Assembly (NCBI RefSeq): GCF_018704065.1 | Contig: NZ_JAGUQP010000024.1 | Span: 1 to 43,994, forward strand | From: Desulfovulcanus ferrireducens | GTDB lineage: Bacteria > Desulfobacterota > Desulfovibrionia > Desulfovibrionales > Desulfonatronovibrionaceae | Direction: 5' to 3' | Length of the DNA stretch: 43,994 nt | Shown: in pieces, positions 8,530 to 18,708 of the stretch | Layout: each line of letters begins with the position of its first letter | How positions within the stretch are numbered: the stretch's first letter is position 1 | The notes under the pieces: generated by a model | Seen by the model: the letters and a program-made list of their open reading frames with translations, nothing else | Databases searched by the model: none | What the model was told of the DNA's origin: nothing | Made by a program: the position numbers and the translations under genes

Positions 8530-9420
8530 TTAATCAATGCTGGCCAAAAAACCTTTTGCCCGTCTGGCCTCTATTGTATGAGGAAATTTTTTAATCAATT
8601 CTTTTAACACAAGCTGGCCAGCTTTTTTCTTGCCTAGCTTATAAAAGGCCATGCCCTGTTTTAACATGCTCGGCCTTAGTTTATTACTTTTGGAGAATTT
8701 ACTGATGACCTCTTGGTAGGCCAGGACCGCCCTGGCATAATCCCCCATTTGATAAAAACATTCACCCTGCCAGAAATAGGCATTAGGGACCAATTTATCC
8801 TTGGGAAAAGTCCGAATAAACTCATCCCACAAAGACTGGGCCAAATCATACTTGCGAGCATAAAAAGATTCCAAGGCCTTTCTGTATAATTCCTGGGCTG
8901 AGTTAGCCGTAAGAAAGGCTGCTTCCTTTTTATCCCCTTCTTTAGGTGACACAACTTTCTCTGACTTTTCGCCTTTTTCATCTTCCAAAAATTCAAGGCC
9001 CAATTGACTTTTGGTCCTTTGCCAATTCTTTTCCAGTTGTTCAATTCTTTTGCTCAATATAGTCAGGGTCTGGGTAGAGTTGGTCTGAACCGTGTCTAGT
9101 CTTTGTAGTTTTCGGTCAAGTGCATCCATTTGACCGCTTAAAGTAGCTAGTTGAACGCGCAAAGACTCTATTTCGGCCCAGAGATTGGCCTGGGTAGATC
9201 TGACAGGAGTACTCGTTTGGACAATCTGCTCTTTTAAAATCTTGGTCCGAGAGTTTAATTCCTGGCGCAGGGCCTCAAGCTGCTTTTTTAGTGCATTATT
9301 TTCTCTTACCAGCTTGGCATTTTGGCTACTGACCTGGATACGCAGTGTATCCAGATCATTTTTAGTGACACAAGAGGCGCATAAAAATAAAGCGGCGATA
9401 AGAGTAAGTATCCCTTTCAT
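8530..9420 (-). CDS. CpoB/YbgF-like TPR lipoprotein, second copy
   Basis: This 296-residue lipoprotein has a signal segment ending LCASC, with Cys17 as the lipidated residue. A long coiled coil follows (about 22-135, heptad-rich with many Leu/Gln/Glu), then a Lys/Glu linker and three C-terminal TPR-like repeats (about 175-290: ELYRKALESFYARKYDLAQ, AYFWQGECFYQMGDYARAV, MAFYKLGKKKAGQ). This is the architecture of YbgF/CpoB. It shares design but not close sequence with the protein at 415-1188. No Tol-Pal genes are near. GAAGG precedes the ATG, and a small palindrome lies 25 bases further upstream. Confidence 0.85.
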   Translation of the reverse strand: MKGILTLIAALFLCASCVTKNDLDTLRIQVSSQNAKLVRENNALKKQLEALRQELNSRTKILKEQIVQTSTPVRSTQANLWAEIESLRVQLATLSGQMDALDRKLQRLDTVQTNSTQTLTILSKRIEQLEKNWQRTKSQLGLEFLEDEKGEKSEKVVSPKEGDKKEAAFLTANSAQELYRKALESFYARKYDLAQSLWDEFIRTFPKDKLVPNAYFWQGECFYQMGDYARAVLAYQEVISKFSKSNKLRPSMLKQGMAFYKLGKKKAGQLVLKELIKKFPHTIEARRAKGFLASID

Positions 9421-9444
9421 TTCTGCCTTCTTTTGATATGCTAT

Positions 9445-9463
9445 CGGACTACTAAATAGTCCG
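9445..9463. promoter_or_regulatory. Small palindrome upstream of the CpoB-like gene
   Basis: CGGACTA at 9445-9451 and TAGTCCG at 9457-9463 form a perfect 7-base-pair dyad around CTAAA. It lies 25 bases upstream of the lipoprotein start on the minus strand. No T-run follows on either strand, so an operator or mRNA hairpin is as likely as a terminator. Confidence 0.4.
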
Positions 9464-9534
9464 CCAGATTAAATATTTCCTTTACTTGCCTCCTCAACCA
9501 CTCAACGACTTAACCGCTCAACTACTCAACTAAA

Positions 9535-9747
9535 TCAAACTTTCTTCCCTCTTTTACGGCCCCAGAACAAATAGGCCAGACCGCCTAAAACAGGAATAAA
9601 CACAGCACCGGCCAACCAGGCCATCTTTTCTTGAGGTGTGGCAAAGTCACGCTGAAAAATATGCCAGATTGCCCAAAGATTGGGTAAAATAGGCACAACT
9701 AATACGATTAGTACTAGTGGTAATTTCTCCGGAGGAATGCCGAACAT
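9535..9747 (-). CDS. PLDc_N-like small membrane protein
   Basis: This 70-residue inner-membrane protein has two hydrophobic helices (about 8-28 and 42-62) joined by a charged segment. The PNLWAIWHIFQRDFATPQEKMAW and GLAYLFWGRK patterns are those of the phospholipase D N-terminal (PLDc_N) family, whose free-standing members have no known function. I place the start at the ATG at 9747 because GGAG lies at proper spacing. Its ATG shares one base with the lgt stop (TGATG), so it is translationally coupled to lgt. Confidence 0.8.
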   Translation of the reverse strand: MFGIPPEKLPLVLIVLVVPILPNLWAIWHIFQRDFATPQEKMAWLAGAVFIPVLGGLAYLFWGRKRGKKV

Positions 9748-10493
9748 CAAGCTCTCCTTTTATAAATGACCCAAAGGCCCAAAATAAAAAGCCCCAGGGC
9801 AAGGATTTGTGTTACGCTTAAAATTCCGATTGAGCCACGATAGTCGCCTCGAAAAAACTCGATGCTAAATCTAAAAAAAGCATATAAAATGAGAAACAAG
9901 CCCATCAATTGGCCAGATCCTTTTAGACGCTTTTTGGCGACCAAAAGGAAGATAAAAGTTACCAGCCCGGCCAGAGAATGATAGATTTGCGTTGGATGCA
10001 AGGGAACATACAGAGGCGCCAGAGAATCAGGATGAGTAAAGGTTACGGCCCATGGCAGAGTACATTTCCTCCCATAACAGCAACCGGCAGCAAAACACCC
10101 TAGCCTGCCCACGGCCTGACCCAAAGCCAGCCCCGGAGCAACGGCATCCAGCCATGGCCACAAAGGCTGGTTTCTCTTACGCAAAAACACGTACCCACAT
10201 ATAGCACCAACAATGGCACCACCCAAAAAAACCAGACCACCCTTCCAGAACATGAAGATTTCCAGAGGGTGTTCCAGAAAATACCTGGGATTAATGAGCA
10301 CATAAAGAAGCCTGGCCCCTAAAATACCGCCCAAAATCAGATAAAAACCGAGGTCAGAGACAAGTTTAGGATTTAATCCCCGGTACCTGGCCTCGCGCAT
10401 GGTCCATGACATACCAAGCAAAAAAGCCGCTGCTATAAAAAAACCATAAGTATAGATGGTAAAAGAACCAATAGTAATCAGTTTAGGATGCAT
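9747..10493 (-). CDS. lgt: Prolipoprotein diacylglyceryl transferase
   Basis: Lgt transfers diacylglycerol from phosphatidylglycerol to the lipobox cysteine, the first step of lipoprotein maturation in the inner membrane. The 248-residue protein has about seven membrane helices. It shows the signature GRLGCFAAGCCYGRK, the conserved LHPTQIYHS, and the early YGFFIAAAF helix. The ATG at 10493 has GGAAG upstream and overlaps lspA by 11 bases. A start further upstream would add 19 unlikely residues. With lspA next door, this cassette processes lipoproteins, including the two CpoB-like proteins of this window. Confidence 0.95.
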   Translation of the reverse strand: MHPKLITIGSFTIYTYGFFIAAAFLLGMSWTMREARYRGLNPKLVSDLGFYLILGGILGARLLYVLINPRYFLEHPLEIFMFWKGGLVFLGGAIVGAICGYVFLRKRNQPLWPWLDAVAPGLALGQAVGRLGCFAAGCCYGRKCTLPWAVTFTHPDSLAPLYVPLHPTQIYHSLAGLVTFIFLLVAKKRLKGSGQLMGLFLILYAFFRFSIEFFRGDYRGSIGILSVTQILALGLFILGLWVIYKRRA

Positions 10494-10968
10494 TTTTCTT
10501 CCGTTTGTAAAAGGAAATAAGCAGGGCAAGCGAGCCAAGGCTAATGGCAATGTCCGCTACATTAAAGGCCGGCCAATGATGGGTACCCAGGTAAAAATCC
10601 AGAAAATCAATGACCTGCCCCAAACGAATACGGTCAACCATGTTGCCCAGAGCCCCACCTAGAATAAGTCCCAGCCCTGTAAACAAGAATTGGTCATTTC
10701 GGTCAACAGTTCTAACCAGATGAAAAATAAGGACTATAGCCAGAGCAGAAACTGCAATAAAGAAATAAGTCTGCCACGTCAGGTCTGCTCTATTTAGAAA
10801 ACCAAAGGCTGCACCTTTGTTCAAGACATGGACCAGGTTAAAAAAACCGGGGATTATGGTAGTCCCTGACCATAAAGGGATGTTGTTCTGTACCCAAAGC
10901 TTGGTTATCTGGTCCAGGATCAGGACCAAGGACCCCAGAAAAATAACTATTTTGTATTTTTTGGCCAT
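10483..10968 (-). CDS. lspA: Lipoprotein signal peptidase (signal peptidase II)
   Basis: LspA cleaves the signal peptide of diacylglyceryl-modified prolipoproteins. The 161-residue protein has four membrane helices, the DQITKLWV start of the family, NKGAAFGFL, and both catalytic aspartate motifs, GNMVDR and FNVADIAI. It follows ileS with a 112-base gap and overlaps lgt. The ileS-lspA order is widely conserved. The ribosome site is weak (GGTAAAG). Confidence 0.95.
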   Translation of the reverse strand: MAKKYKIVIFLGSLVLILDQITKLWVQNNIPLWSGTTIIPGFFNLVHVLNKGAAFGFLNRADLTWQTYFFIAVSALAIVLIFHLVRTVDRNDQFLFTGLGLILGGALGNMVDRIRLGQVIDFLDFYLGTHHWPAFNVADIAISLGSLALLISFYKRKKNAS

Positions 10969-11080
10969 CTGACTTTACCAGGTTTGTACAATTAAACACG
11001 TAGTACTGCAAATAACAAATTAAATAAAAAGCACCGCCATTCTGAACAAAACATTTCTTCTGCTCAGAACAGCCTGGCCA

Positions 11081-13897
11081 CTACGAGCTATATTCCCTCA
11101 TCACCTCAGCACACCTGGGACAAATTTCAGGATGTTCTTCATCCTGCCCCAGTTCCTCACTGTACACCCAACAACGGCTGCATTTTTGTCCGGAAGCCCT
11201 ATCGACTTTTATTTTCAGATTGTCGATCTCTTCGCTGGTGTATATGTCCTCCGGAGCCTCTGAGATGGGGGCAATATTTACCTGCGAGACAATAAAAACT
11301 TCCCTTAAATATGAGTGCACAGACTGCAACATTTCCCGAAGTTCATCGGATACATAAAGAGTGATCCGGCTATCAAGTGAATGTCCTAAAAGACCTGATT
11401 TGCGTGCCGGTTCAATGGCTCTGGTAACTTCGTAGCGCAAATCCAGGACAAGATTCCATAGACTCTTCTCTTCCTCAGTTAAGAGATCTTTTAAATCAGG
11501 TTGAAAACAAAGGCCGAACACGGTTTTCGATTCCTGCTTAATCTTTTCAGGCAGATACTGGTAAATTTCTTCCGCAGTAAAACTTAAAATAGGAGCCATA
11601 TCCTGTAGCATGAGGAGAAGAATCTGGTACAAGACTGTTTGGGCCGACCTTCTCTCCAAACTCTTGGCCCCAGAGACATAGAGTCTGTCCTTTAGGATAT
11701 CCAGATAAAAAGCGGACAGGTCGGTAACACAGAGGTTGTGCAACGTATGAAATACCTTGTGAAACTCAAAATCATCATAGGCCTTTTGCATACGTTTGTG
11801 CCGGGTATAAACCAAGTCTAATGCAAAGCGGTCTAATGGTAAAAGCTCCTTATTGGCCACTAAATCCTTTTGCGGGTCAAAATCCGTTAAATTCCCCAGG
11901 ATAAAGCGGCAGGTATTGCGGATGCGCCGATAAGCATCGACCAGTCTCTTTAGAATTTCCTCTGAAATACGCAGGTCTTCCTGGTAATTTTCTGAAGCAA
12001 CCCACATGCGCAAAATTTCTGCGCCGTATTTATCAATGATCTCTTGTGGAGCTATAACATTACCAATGGACTTAGACATTTTTCGACCCTGACCGTCAAC
12101 CACAAAACCGTGAGTGAGCACGGCCTTATAAGGGGGCACATCCCTGGTGCCAATACTGGCCAGGAGTGAAGAATGGAACCATCCGCGGTGCTGGTCAGTG
12201 CCCTCCAGATAGAGATCAGCAGGAAAACGACATTCCTGACGCCCCTCTAAAACAGCAGCAAAGCTTGTGCCCGAGTCGAACCAGACATCCAAAATGTCAT
12301 CTTCTTTTGTAAAATTTTTGCTGCCGCAATGAGGACAAGTAAGGTCTGCCGGCTTTAATTCATCTATTTCTGCCTCAAACCAGTAATCCGCACCACGCTC
12401 ATGGGCGGCAAACTTGTCCACAACAGACTGAACCCAGTCAGGGTCATGCCAGGCTTCGCCACAATCCGTACAGAGCAAAGCAATAATTGGCACTCCCCAC
12501 ATCCTCTGCCTGGAGATACACCAGTCAGGCCTGTGCTCGATCATATTATAGATCCTGTCCCTACCCCAGGCAGGAATCCATTTAACCTTTTGATCTATGG
12601 CCTCCAGTGCTTTTTGGCGCAAATTATTCTCCTCCATGGAAATAAACCACTGGGTCGTGGCCCTGAAAATGACCGGTTTTTTACAGCGCCAGCAATGGGG
12701 ATAGGAGTGAGTAATATCTTCCCGGGCCAGAAGATGTCCTTCCTGGCTCAACTTTTCTATGACTTTGGGATTGGCTTCAAAAACAGTCTGGCCCGCAAAA
12801 AATTCTACCGAGTTTAAAAATCTACCTTCATTATCTAAAGGTGAGAGAACCTCCAGACCATATTTTAAACCTGTTTCGTAGTCTTCGCGACCATGCCCTG
12901 GGGCCGTATGCACACAACCTGTTCCGGCATCAAGAGTAACATAATCGGCCAGGACTATAGGAGATTGGCGATCATAAAAAGGGTGTTTGGCCTTTAACCC
13001 CTCCAGGTCACTGCCTTTTATTCGCGCTATAATTTCCGGGTTTTCCCAGCCAAACCTCTCCTTATTTTCCGGCAACAAGTACTCTGCCAAAATATAACCA
13101 TCATCGTTTACCTTCACCACTACATACTCAAAATCAGGATGCACGGCCACGGCCATATTATCAGGAATGGTCCAGGGCGTGGTAGTCCAGATCACTACAA
13201 AAAAATCTCCGGTAATTTGCGGAAATTTCTCTTTTGCTTTGGGGTCAGGCACAGGAAAACGAACATAAATAGAGGGAGAAGTGTGATCATAATACTCCAC
13301 TTCAGCCTCGGCCAAGGCTGTCATACAGGAGATACACCAATAGATGGGCTTTTTGGCCCTTTTAACTGATCCCCTGGCCATAAACCGGCCCAGTTCGCGA
13401 GCCGTGGCCGCCTCATAGTCCGGGGTCATGGTCAGGTATGGCTTATCCCACACTCCTAGTACGCCCAACCGCTTAAATTCATCACGCTGAATATCTAAAA
13501 ATTTCAGAGCATATTCCCTGCATTTTTGACGTATCTGAAGTACGGGCATCTCTTTTTTCTTCCCGCCCAGGGACTGCTCAACTTTCAACTCAATGGGTAA
13601 ACCATGACAGTCCCACCCGGGTACGTATTCGGCCTTGTAGCCCTGCATGTTTTTGGACTTGACAATGATATCCTTTAAAATCTTGTTCATTGCCGTGCCT
13701 AAATGGATGTGCCCGTTGGCATAGGGGGGGCCGTCATGCAGAACATAGGTTGGCTTATCTTTATTGGCCTGGATCATGGCTTTATAGGCATTTATCTCTT
13801 CCCAAAATTTGAGCATTTTGGGTTCATTTTTCGTCAGGTTTGCCCGCATGGGAAATTTGGTCTTAGGCAAATTAAGAGTCTTTTTATAATCAACCAT
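11081..13897 (-). CDS. ileS: Isoleucyl-tRNA synthetase
   Basis: This 938-residue class I aminoacyl-tRNA synthetase charges tRNA-Ile. The HIGH motif appears as NGHIHLG at about 61-67 and the KMSKS loop as RKMSKSIGN near residue 600. The CP1 editing domain lies between them ([22 protein letters not shown]). The C-terminal zinc module has two CxxC pairs (CSRCW and CPRC). Length is normal for bacterial IleS type 1. An AGGAGG lies 11 bases upstream of the ATG. No T-box or other leader element was recognised. A small dyad, TTCTGA / TCAGAA (11040-11069), lies just downstream. Confidence 0.97.
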   Translation of the reverse strand: MVDYKKTLNLPKTKFPMRANLTKNEPKMLKFWEEINAYKAMIQANKDKPTYVLHDGPPYANGHIHLGTAMNKILKDIIVKSKNMQGYKAEYVPGWDCHGLPIELKVEQSLGGKKKEMPVLQIRQKCREYALKFLDIQRDEFKRLGVLGVWDKPYLTMTPDYEAATARELGRFMARGSVKRAKKPIYWCISCMTALAEAEVEYYDHTSPSIYVRFPVPDPKAKEKFPQITGDFFVVIWTTTPWTIPDNMAVAVHPDFEYVVVKVNDDGYILAEYLLPENKERFGWENPEIIARIKGSDLEGLKAKHPFYDRQSPIVLADYVTLDAGTGCVHTAPGHGREDYETGLKYGLEVLSPLDNEGRFLNSVEFFAGQTVFEANPKVIEKLSQEGHLLAREDITHSYPHCWRCKKPVIFRATTQWFISMEENNLRQKALEAIDQKVKWIPAWGRDRIYNMIEHRPDWCISRQRMWGVPIIALLCTDCGEAWHDPDWVQSVVDKFAAHERGADYWFEAEIDELKPADLTCPHCGSKNFTKEDDILDVWFDSGTSFAAVLEGRQECRFPADLYLEGTDQHRGWFHSSLLASIGTRDVPPYKAVLTHGFVVDGQGRKMSKSIGNVIAPQEIIDKYGAEILRMWVASENYQEDLRISEEILKRLVDAYRRIRNTCRFILGNLTDFDPQKDLVANKELLPLDRFALDLVYTRHKRMQKAYDDFEFHKVFHTLHNLCVTDLSAFYLDILKDRLYVSGAKSLERRSAQTVLYQILLLMLQDMAPILSFTAEEIYQYLPEKIKQESKTVFGLCFQPDLKDLLTEEEKSLWNLVLDLRYEVTRAIEPARKSGLLGHSLDSRITLYVSDELREMLQSVHSYLREVFIVSQVNIAPISEAPEDIYTSEEIDNLKIKVDRASGQKCSRCWVYSEELGQDEEHPEICPRCAEVMREYSS

Positions 13898-14024
13898 AAG
13901 TCAAGTTACCTCCTGCAGAGAATTTTCATATGTTAATATTGATTGTATTAATCGTAAAAGAAAAGCTGAACTTGAAACATAGTTTAACTGAAGTCAAGAA
14001 AGAGCGAAGATTAAAAGGCCATAA

Positions 14025-14122
14025 GTGTCTGTGGTCAAACCTTGCTCAAAGGATAATTTTACATATTTTTTTCAATCCTGATTTCTCATCTGGTAGTCAA
14101 AATGGGGTTTGGCTACAGGCTT
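14025..14122. repeat. Foldback repeat, copy G (minimal form)
   Basis: A ~98-base unit starts with GTGTCTGTGGTCAAACC and ends with GGGGTTTGGCTACAGGC. It holds the CCTGATTTCTCATCTGGTAG core shared with copies E and F. The ends are imperfect inverted repeats. It stops within two bases of the galE stop codon. The rest of the ileS-galE gap (13898-14024) shows no gene. Confidence 0.75.
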
Positions 14123-14123
14123 T

Positions 14124-15107
14124 TTAGCCTCTTAGCTTCTTCTCCCAATTATAGGCCGTGCGGACTATCTCTTCAATGTCGTCATATTTAGGCTTCCAGT
14201 TCATCTCATTCAGAAGTTTGCCCGGGTCAGCAACAAGTTGCGCAGGGTCACCCGGACGACGGCCTGTTTCAATTACCTTAAAATCAACACCGCTTACCTT
14301 TTTGACCGCATCAATGATTTCACGCACAGAGTATCCATGTCCATAGCCACAATTGTAAATTCCGGAAGGTTTTCCCTGCTCTAAAAACTTCAGGGCCAAA
14401 ACATGAACATCAGCCAGATCAACCACATGAATATAATCCCTGATGCCTGTACCATCAGGTGTTGGATAATCAGTACCAAAAATGGATAAAGATTCTCGTA
14501 ACCCCAGAGCGGCTTGACAGGCTACCTTGATTAAATGTGTGGCATCTGGCGTACTCTGCCCAATGCGGCCCAGAGGATCTGCCCCTGCTACATTAAAATA
14601 ACGCAAGATGATGAAATTAAAATCAGGATGGGCAAAACTTGCATCCCTGATAACCCACTCACTCATGACTTTGCTACGACCATAAGGATTTATGGGCATA
14701 AGCGGACTTTGCTCGTTTACAGGCACTTTCTCCGGCATGCCATAGACAGCCGCTGTCGAAGAAAAAACAAAGTTAGGGATGTTGTTCTTAACGGCCAATG
14801 CAATAAGAGAAGTGGTATTAGAAGTGTTGTTTAAATAATATTTCAGGGGGTTTTCTACTGATTCCGGAACCACTATACTGGCGGCAAAGTGAATAATGGC
14901 CTGAAATTTTTCTTCGCGCATAAGCTTGTCTAATTTGTCTCTATCCTTTAAGTCCCCGACCACCAGCCGGGCTGGAGGCAGTACAGCATCGACCCGGCCA
15001 GTAGAGAGGTTATCATAAACAATTACCTCATATCCTGCTTGAGTTAGAGCAAGGCTTGTATGAGAGCCGATATATCCTGCTCCACCAGTAACGAGAATCT
15101 TACCCAT
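14124..15107 (-). CDS. galE: UDP-glucose 4-epimerase
   Basis: GalE interconverts UDP-glucose and UDP-galactose and supplies sugar for envelope polysaccharide. The 327-residue short-chain dehydrogenase/reductase-type enzyme has the NAD-binding GGAGYIGSH at its N-terminus, an active-site FSSTAAVYG serine/threonine segment, and the catalytic YGRSK. Family signatures RYFNVAGADP, GIRDYIHVVDLADVH and GYSVREII are intact. Other nucleotide-sugar substrates cannot be excluded from sequence alone. GGAGA precedes the ATG. It stands alone, with a repeat element abutting its stop codon. Confidence 0.93.
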   Translation of the reverse strand: MGKILVTGGAGYIGSHTSLALTQAGYEVIVYDNLSTGRVDAVLPPARLVVGDLKDRDKLDKLMREEKFQAIIHFAASIVVPESVENPLKYYLNNTSNTTSLIALAVKNNIPNFVFSSTAAVYGMPEKVPVNEQSPLMPINPYGRSKVMSEWVIRDASFAHPDFNFIILRYFNVAGADPLGRIGQSTPDATHLIKVACQAALGLRESLSIFGTDYPTPDGTGIRDYIHVVDLADVHVLALKFLEQGKPSGIYNCGYGHGYSVREIIDAVKKVSGVDFKVIETGRRPGDPAQLVADPGKLLNEMNWKPKYDDIEEIVRTAYNWEKKLRG

Positions 15108-15209
15108 GAGCTTGTCTCCAAACGAAAAATTTTTCTTTTATGCTTAATAGTTTTTGCAGGCAAAGACAAATGTTTTGCGTGACCTGTATCTGTATGGTAA
15201 ACATATTAA

Positions 15210-15305
15210 AATTAGTGGGTGAGTGGGTGGATTTGTTTGCTGGATTGATAAATAGGGGGCCTTATATCCCTTTCCCATTAATCCACCAAACAAACCACTA
15301 GCCAT
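15210..15305. repeat. Foldback short-word region between divergent genes
   Basis: The galE-PreP gap contains GTGGGTGGATTTGTTTG on one side and AATCCACCAAACAAACCAC on the other. These are imperfect inverted copies about 60 bases apart. It resembles the other short-word foldbacks of the window. No promoter could be picked out with confidence. Confidence 0.4.
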
Positions 15306-15330
15306 AACCCCAAAAGTCAGGAGGTTATTA

Positions 15331-18237
15331 ATGCATAAAAAATACGGCTTTGAACTTATTGAGGAAAGAGAAATTAAAGAGATTTCCTCAAAGGCCAAAC
15401 TTTACAGACATAAAAAAACAGGGGCCAGGTTTTTATCCATATTAAATGAAGACGAAAACAAGACCTTTGGCATAACTTTCCGCACTCCACCAAAAGACAA
15501 TACAGGGGTAGCCCATATTTTGGAGCACTCGGTCCTTTGTGGTTCCAGAAAGTACCCGGTTAAAGAACCCTTTGTAGAATTGCTAAAGGGTTCACTCCAG
15601 ACCTTTCTAAATGCCATGACCTACCCGGATAAAACCTGTTATCCGGTGGCCAGCCAGAACTTGCGGGATTTTTATAATCTCGTTGATGTCTACCTGGACG
15701 CGGTATTTTTCCCCCGGATTTCCAAAGAAATTTTCGCCCAGGAAGGTTGGCATTATGAATTGCATAACCCGGATGAACCGCTAAGGTATAAGGGTGTAGT
15801 GTATAACGAAATGAAAGGGGCCTATTCTTCTGCTGATAACCTCCTGGCCGAATATGCTCAACAGTCCTTGTTTCCTGACACTCCCTACAGCCTGGATTCA
15901 GGTGGGAACCCAGAACACATCCCCGACCTTACCTATGAACAATTTAAAGAGTTTCATCGCCGTTACTATCATCCGTCCAATGCCTGGATATTTTTTTATG
16001 GCGATGACCAGGAAGAAATGCGTTTTAAGGCCTTAAGCAGCTATTTGGATCAGTTTGCCCCCCTGACCATTGACTCCAGGATTCCTGAACAAAAGGCGCT
16101 GAATTTAGAAAAAAAGATAAGAAAAGCTTACATGGCAAGTGAAGACAACTCCAAGGCCATGCTCACGATAAACTGGCTCTTGCCTACCACTTTTGATCCG
16201 GAGACAAACCTCTCCTTACGTATTTTAGACTATATCCTGATTGGTATGCCGGCCTCTCCTTTACGCAAAGCCCTTGTTGACTCTGGTTTAGGAGAGGACC
16301 TGGCAGGAGTGGGTCTGGAAACAGACCTTATGCATCTGTTTTACTCCACAGGTCTTAAAGGTGTGACCAGTGATAATTTGGACCGGGTCGAAGAGCTGAT
16401 TTTTTCCACTTTAAAAAGCATAGTTGCCGAGGGATTAAGCAAAGATATTATTCAGGCAGCCGTTAATACAATAGAATTTGCTTTGCGCGAAAACAATACC
16501 GGATCCTTCCCTCGCGGACTGGCAGTCATGCTTCGGGCTTTGACAACCTGGCTTTATGGACAAAGTCCTTTTCTGCTGATGGAGTTTGAACCTGTTTTAG
16601 CGCGGATTAAGGACAAAATTAACAAAGGGCCGCTGTTTGAGCAACTAATTGATAAATATTTTCTACAAAACAAGCATCGAACAACCCTGGTTTTAGAGCC
16701 TGATAAAGACCTTGAAAAACAGCTCAGGGAAAAGGAGCATAAACGACTTTTACAGGTCAAAGAAAGCTTGAGTCCCCAGGAATTAGATAGAATCATTGAA
16801 GAAACGAAAAGGCTTGAACAAATGCAGGTTGCCCCGGATTCACCCGAAGCCCTGGCCACTATCCCCAGGTTAAAAAGAGATGACCTGGATAAAAAAATAA
16901 AGAAAATTCCCCTTGAGGAAGAAAACATAAATGGAATAAACGTACTCATTCATCCTTTGCCCACTTCCGGTATCTTTTACGTAGACCTCGGACTTAATAT
17001 CCATCTTCTACCCCAGAAATACCTATCTTATGTTCCCCTGTTTGGCCGGGCGTTACTTGAGCTGGGTACCAGATTTGAAGACTTTGTATCGTTGACCACC
17101 AGGATTAGAAAAAAGACCGGGGGAATTTTTGCCCAGCCTTTGGCCTCTCAGATTCTGGGCGAACAGGATTGCACGGCCTGGCTCTTTTTGCGCGGCAAGA
17201 CCCTGCCTGAAAACTTAAAAGAAATGTTAAACATATATAAAGATGTGCTTCTGGATCTAGCCCTCGATAACAGAGAGAGGTTTCGTCAGATCGTCCTGGA
17301 AGAAAAGGCCGGTATGGAGGAGAGTCTTGTTCCGCAAGGCCATCGTTATGTAGCCATGCGCCTAAAGGCCAGGTTTTCCGAAGCAGACTGGGCCATGGAG
17401 CATATGTCTGGTATAAGTTATCTTTTATTTTTGCGCTATTTACTGGACCAAATTGATAATAATTGGGACCAAGTACTGAGGACCCTTGAAGAAATTAAGT
17501 TCCTTCTTATACATAAAGGCGCGCTCCTTTTGAATGTGACCACGGAAAGCAGACTTTGGGAAAAGCACAGCCAGGACTTTCACGACTTTCTGACTTTATT
17601 TCCCAAACGATTCATTTCTGATAGTAAATGGCTTCCGGGTTCTCTATGCGACAATGAAGCAATGATCCTGCCTGCCCAGGTCAACTATGTTGGCCAGGCC
17701 GTAAATCTATTCGCCAATGACTATGCCTTCCATGGTTCTTCACTGGTCGGCACAAGATTTTTACGAACCGGCCTACTTTGGGAAAAAATCAGGGTCATGG
17801 GCGGAGCTTATGGTGCTTTCTGTTCTTTTGATCACTTAACAGGAGTGATGACCTTTGTCTCTTATCGCGACCCTAATGTACTAAACACCCTTGAAGTGTT
17901 TAACCAGGCTGGAGAGTTCTTATCCACAAATCCACTGCCAGAGGAAGAAATAGACAAGGCAATAATTGGTACCATCGGCGATATGGACAGCTATCAATTC
18001 CCTGACGCTAAAGGGTTTAGCTCTCTAATCAGGTACCTGACAAAAATTGATGACCAAGTAAGGCAAAAAATTAGAAACGAAGTCCTGGAAACAGACCGTG
18101 AGGACTTGCAAAGCTTTGGTTTAAGCCTTGATAAGGCCCGCTCAGAACGATTGATTTCTATCATGGGCAACAAGGCCAAACTAGAAGAGGCTCTCAAGGA
18201 AGGCCTAGATATTGCGAACGTGTTTAGTTTGCTTTAG
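15331..18237 (+). CDS. Presequence-protease-type M16C metallopeptidase
   Basis: This is a 968-residue zinc peptidase of the PreP/falcilysin group, a two-half clamshell that degrades peptides in its chamber. The inverted zinc motif HxxEH is HILEH at 62-66, and the distal Glu ligand lies in VVYNEMKGAYSS near residue 159. KEPFVELLKGSLQTFLNA and the hinge region (about 480-530, charged helices) also match the family. No signal peptide is visible, so a cytoplasmic location is likely. A perfect AGGAGG precedes the ATG. The TAG stop is part of the direct repeat flanking foldback copy B. Confidence 0.93.
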   Translation: MHKKYGFELIEEREIKEISSKAKLYRHKKTGARFLSILNEDENKTFGITFRTPPKDNTGVAHILEHSVLCGSRKYPVKEPFVELLKGSLQTFLNAMTYPDKTCYPVASQNLRDFYNLVDVYLDAVFFPRISKEIFAQEGWHYELHNPDEPLRYKGVVYNEMKGAYSSADNLLAEYAQQSLFPDTPYSLDSGGNPEHIPDLTYEQFKEFHRRYYHPSNAWIFFYGDDQEEMRFKALSSYLDQFAPLTIDSRIPEQKALNLEKKIRKAYMASEDNSKAMLTINWLLPTTFDPETNLSLRILDYILIGMPASPLRKALVDSGLGEDLAGVGLETDLMHLFYSTGLKGVTSDNLDRVEELIFSTLKSIVAEGLSKDIIQAAVNTIEFALRENNTGSFPRGLAVMLRALTTWLYGQSPFLLMEFEPVLARIKDKINKGPLFEQLIDKYFLQNKHRTTLVLEPDKDLEKQLREKEHKRLLQVKESLSPQELDRIIEETKRLEQMQVAPDSPEALATIPRLKRDDLDKKIKKIPLEEENINGINVLIHPLPTSGIFYVDLGLNIHLLPQKYLSYVPLFGRALLELGTRFEDFVSLTTRIRKKTGGIFAQPLASQILGEQDCTAWLFLRGKTLPENLKEMLNIYKDVLLDLALDNRERFRQIVLEEKAGMEESLVPQGHRYVAMRLKARFSEADWAMEHMSGISYLLFLRYLLDQIDNNWDQVLRTLEEIKFLLIHKGALLLNVTTESRLWEKHSQDFHDFLTLFPKRFISDSKWLPGSLCDNEAMILPAQVNYVGQAVNLFANDYAFHGSSLVGTRFLRTGLLWEKIRVMGGAYGAFCSFDHLTGVMTFVSYRDPNVLNTLEVFNQAGEFLSTNPLPEEEIDKAIIGTIGDMDSYQFPDAKGFSSLIRYLTKIDDQVRQKIRNEVLETDREDLQSFGLSLDKARSERLISIMGNKAKLEEALKEGLDIANVFSLL

Positions 18238-18708
18238 AGACTGTCCACCCTATTTTAAGCGCTGATTGAAAGTCTTGGTTTCTGAAGTGCATTACAAACG
18301 GCTTGGGTAACCCATCTTAGTGAAGCTTGCGGAAAACAGAGCATCGGGATGAATGGGCTGAATATTTTGCGATACTGACCATAAATATCTATAGTTTAAA
18401 TTGAACGATTTTTTTGCAGTTCAAACTTTGAGATTGCTTCGCTACACTTTGTTCCACTCGCAATGACAGGAGCGAGTTCGTCATTGCGAGGGCAGCGAAG
18501 CTGTCCGTGGCAATCTCATCACCCATTGAGTGAAAATAGCTAAACTTAGGTATAATTAAAAGACTATTCGTTTACCCAAAGTATCCCATTATGCTCTGTC
18601 CGCAAGCAAGCTCTAGATGGGTCCGAGTCTTTGTACCAGCATGAAAGAAACCAAGACCGAAATAAAACCTTGGAAATTAAGTTGATAAAAAGGTTTGGCA
18701 AGAGGCTC
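18238..18708 (+). repeat. Foldback repeat, copy B (full form with inner module)
   Basis: A 471-base element whose left half resembles the reverse complement of its right half. Shared arm words are CTTGGTTTCT, ACCCATCT and AGAGCAT. Between the arms, at about 18390-18553, sits an inner module bounded by CTATAGTTTAAATTGAACG and a related inverted end, containing ACTCGCAATGACAGGAGCG hairpin words. TTTAG flanks the element at 18233-18237 and 18709-18713; the left copy includes the TAG stop of the peptidase gene. No protein is encoded. Confidence 0.88.

Noticed and set aside
10100-10303. Frames antisense to or inside lgt, ileS, galE, hysA and similar genes
   Set aside because: They overlap confidently assigned genes in other frames, lack ribosome sites and have no recognisable domains.
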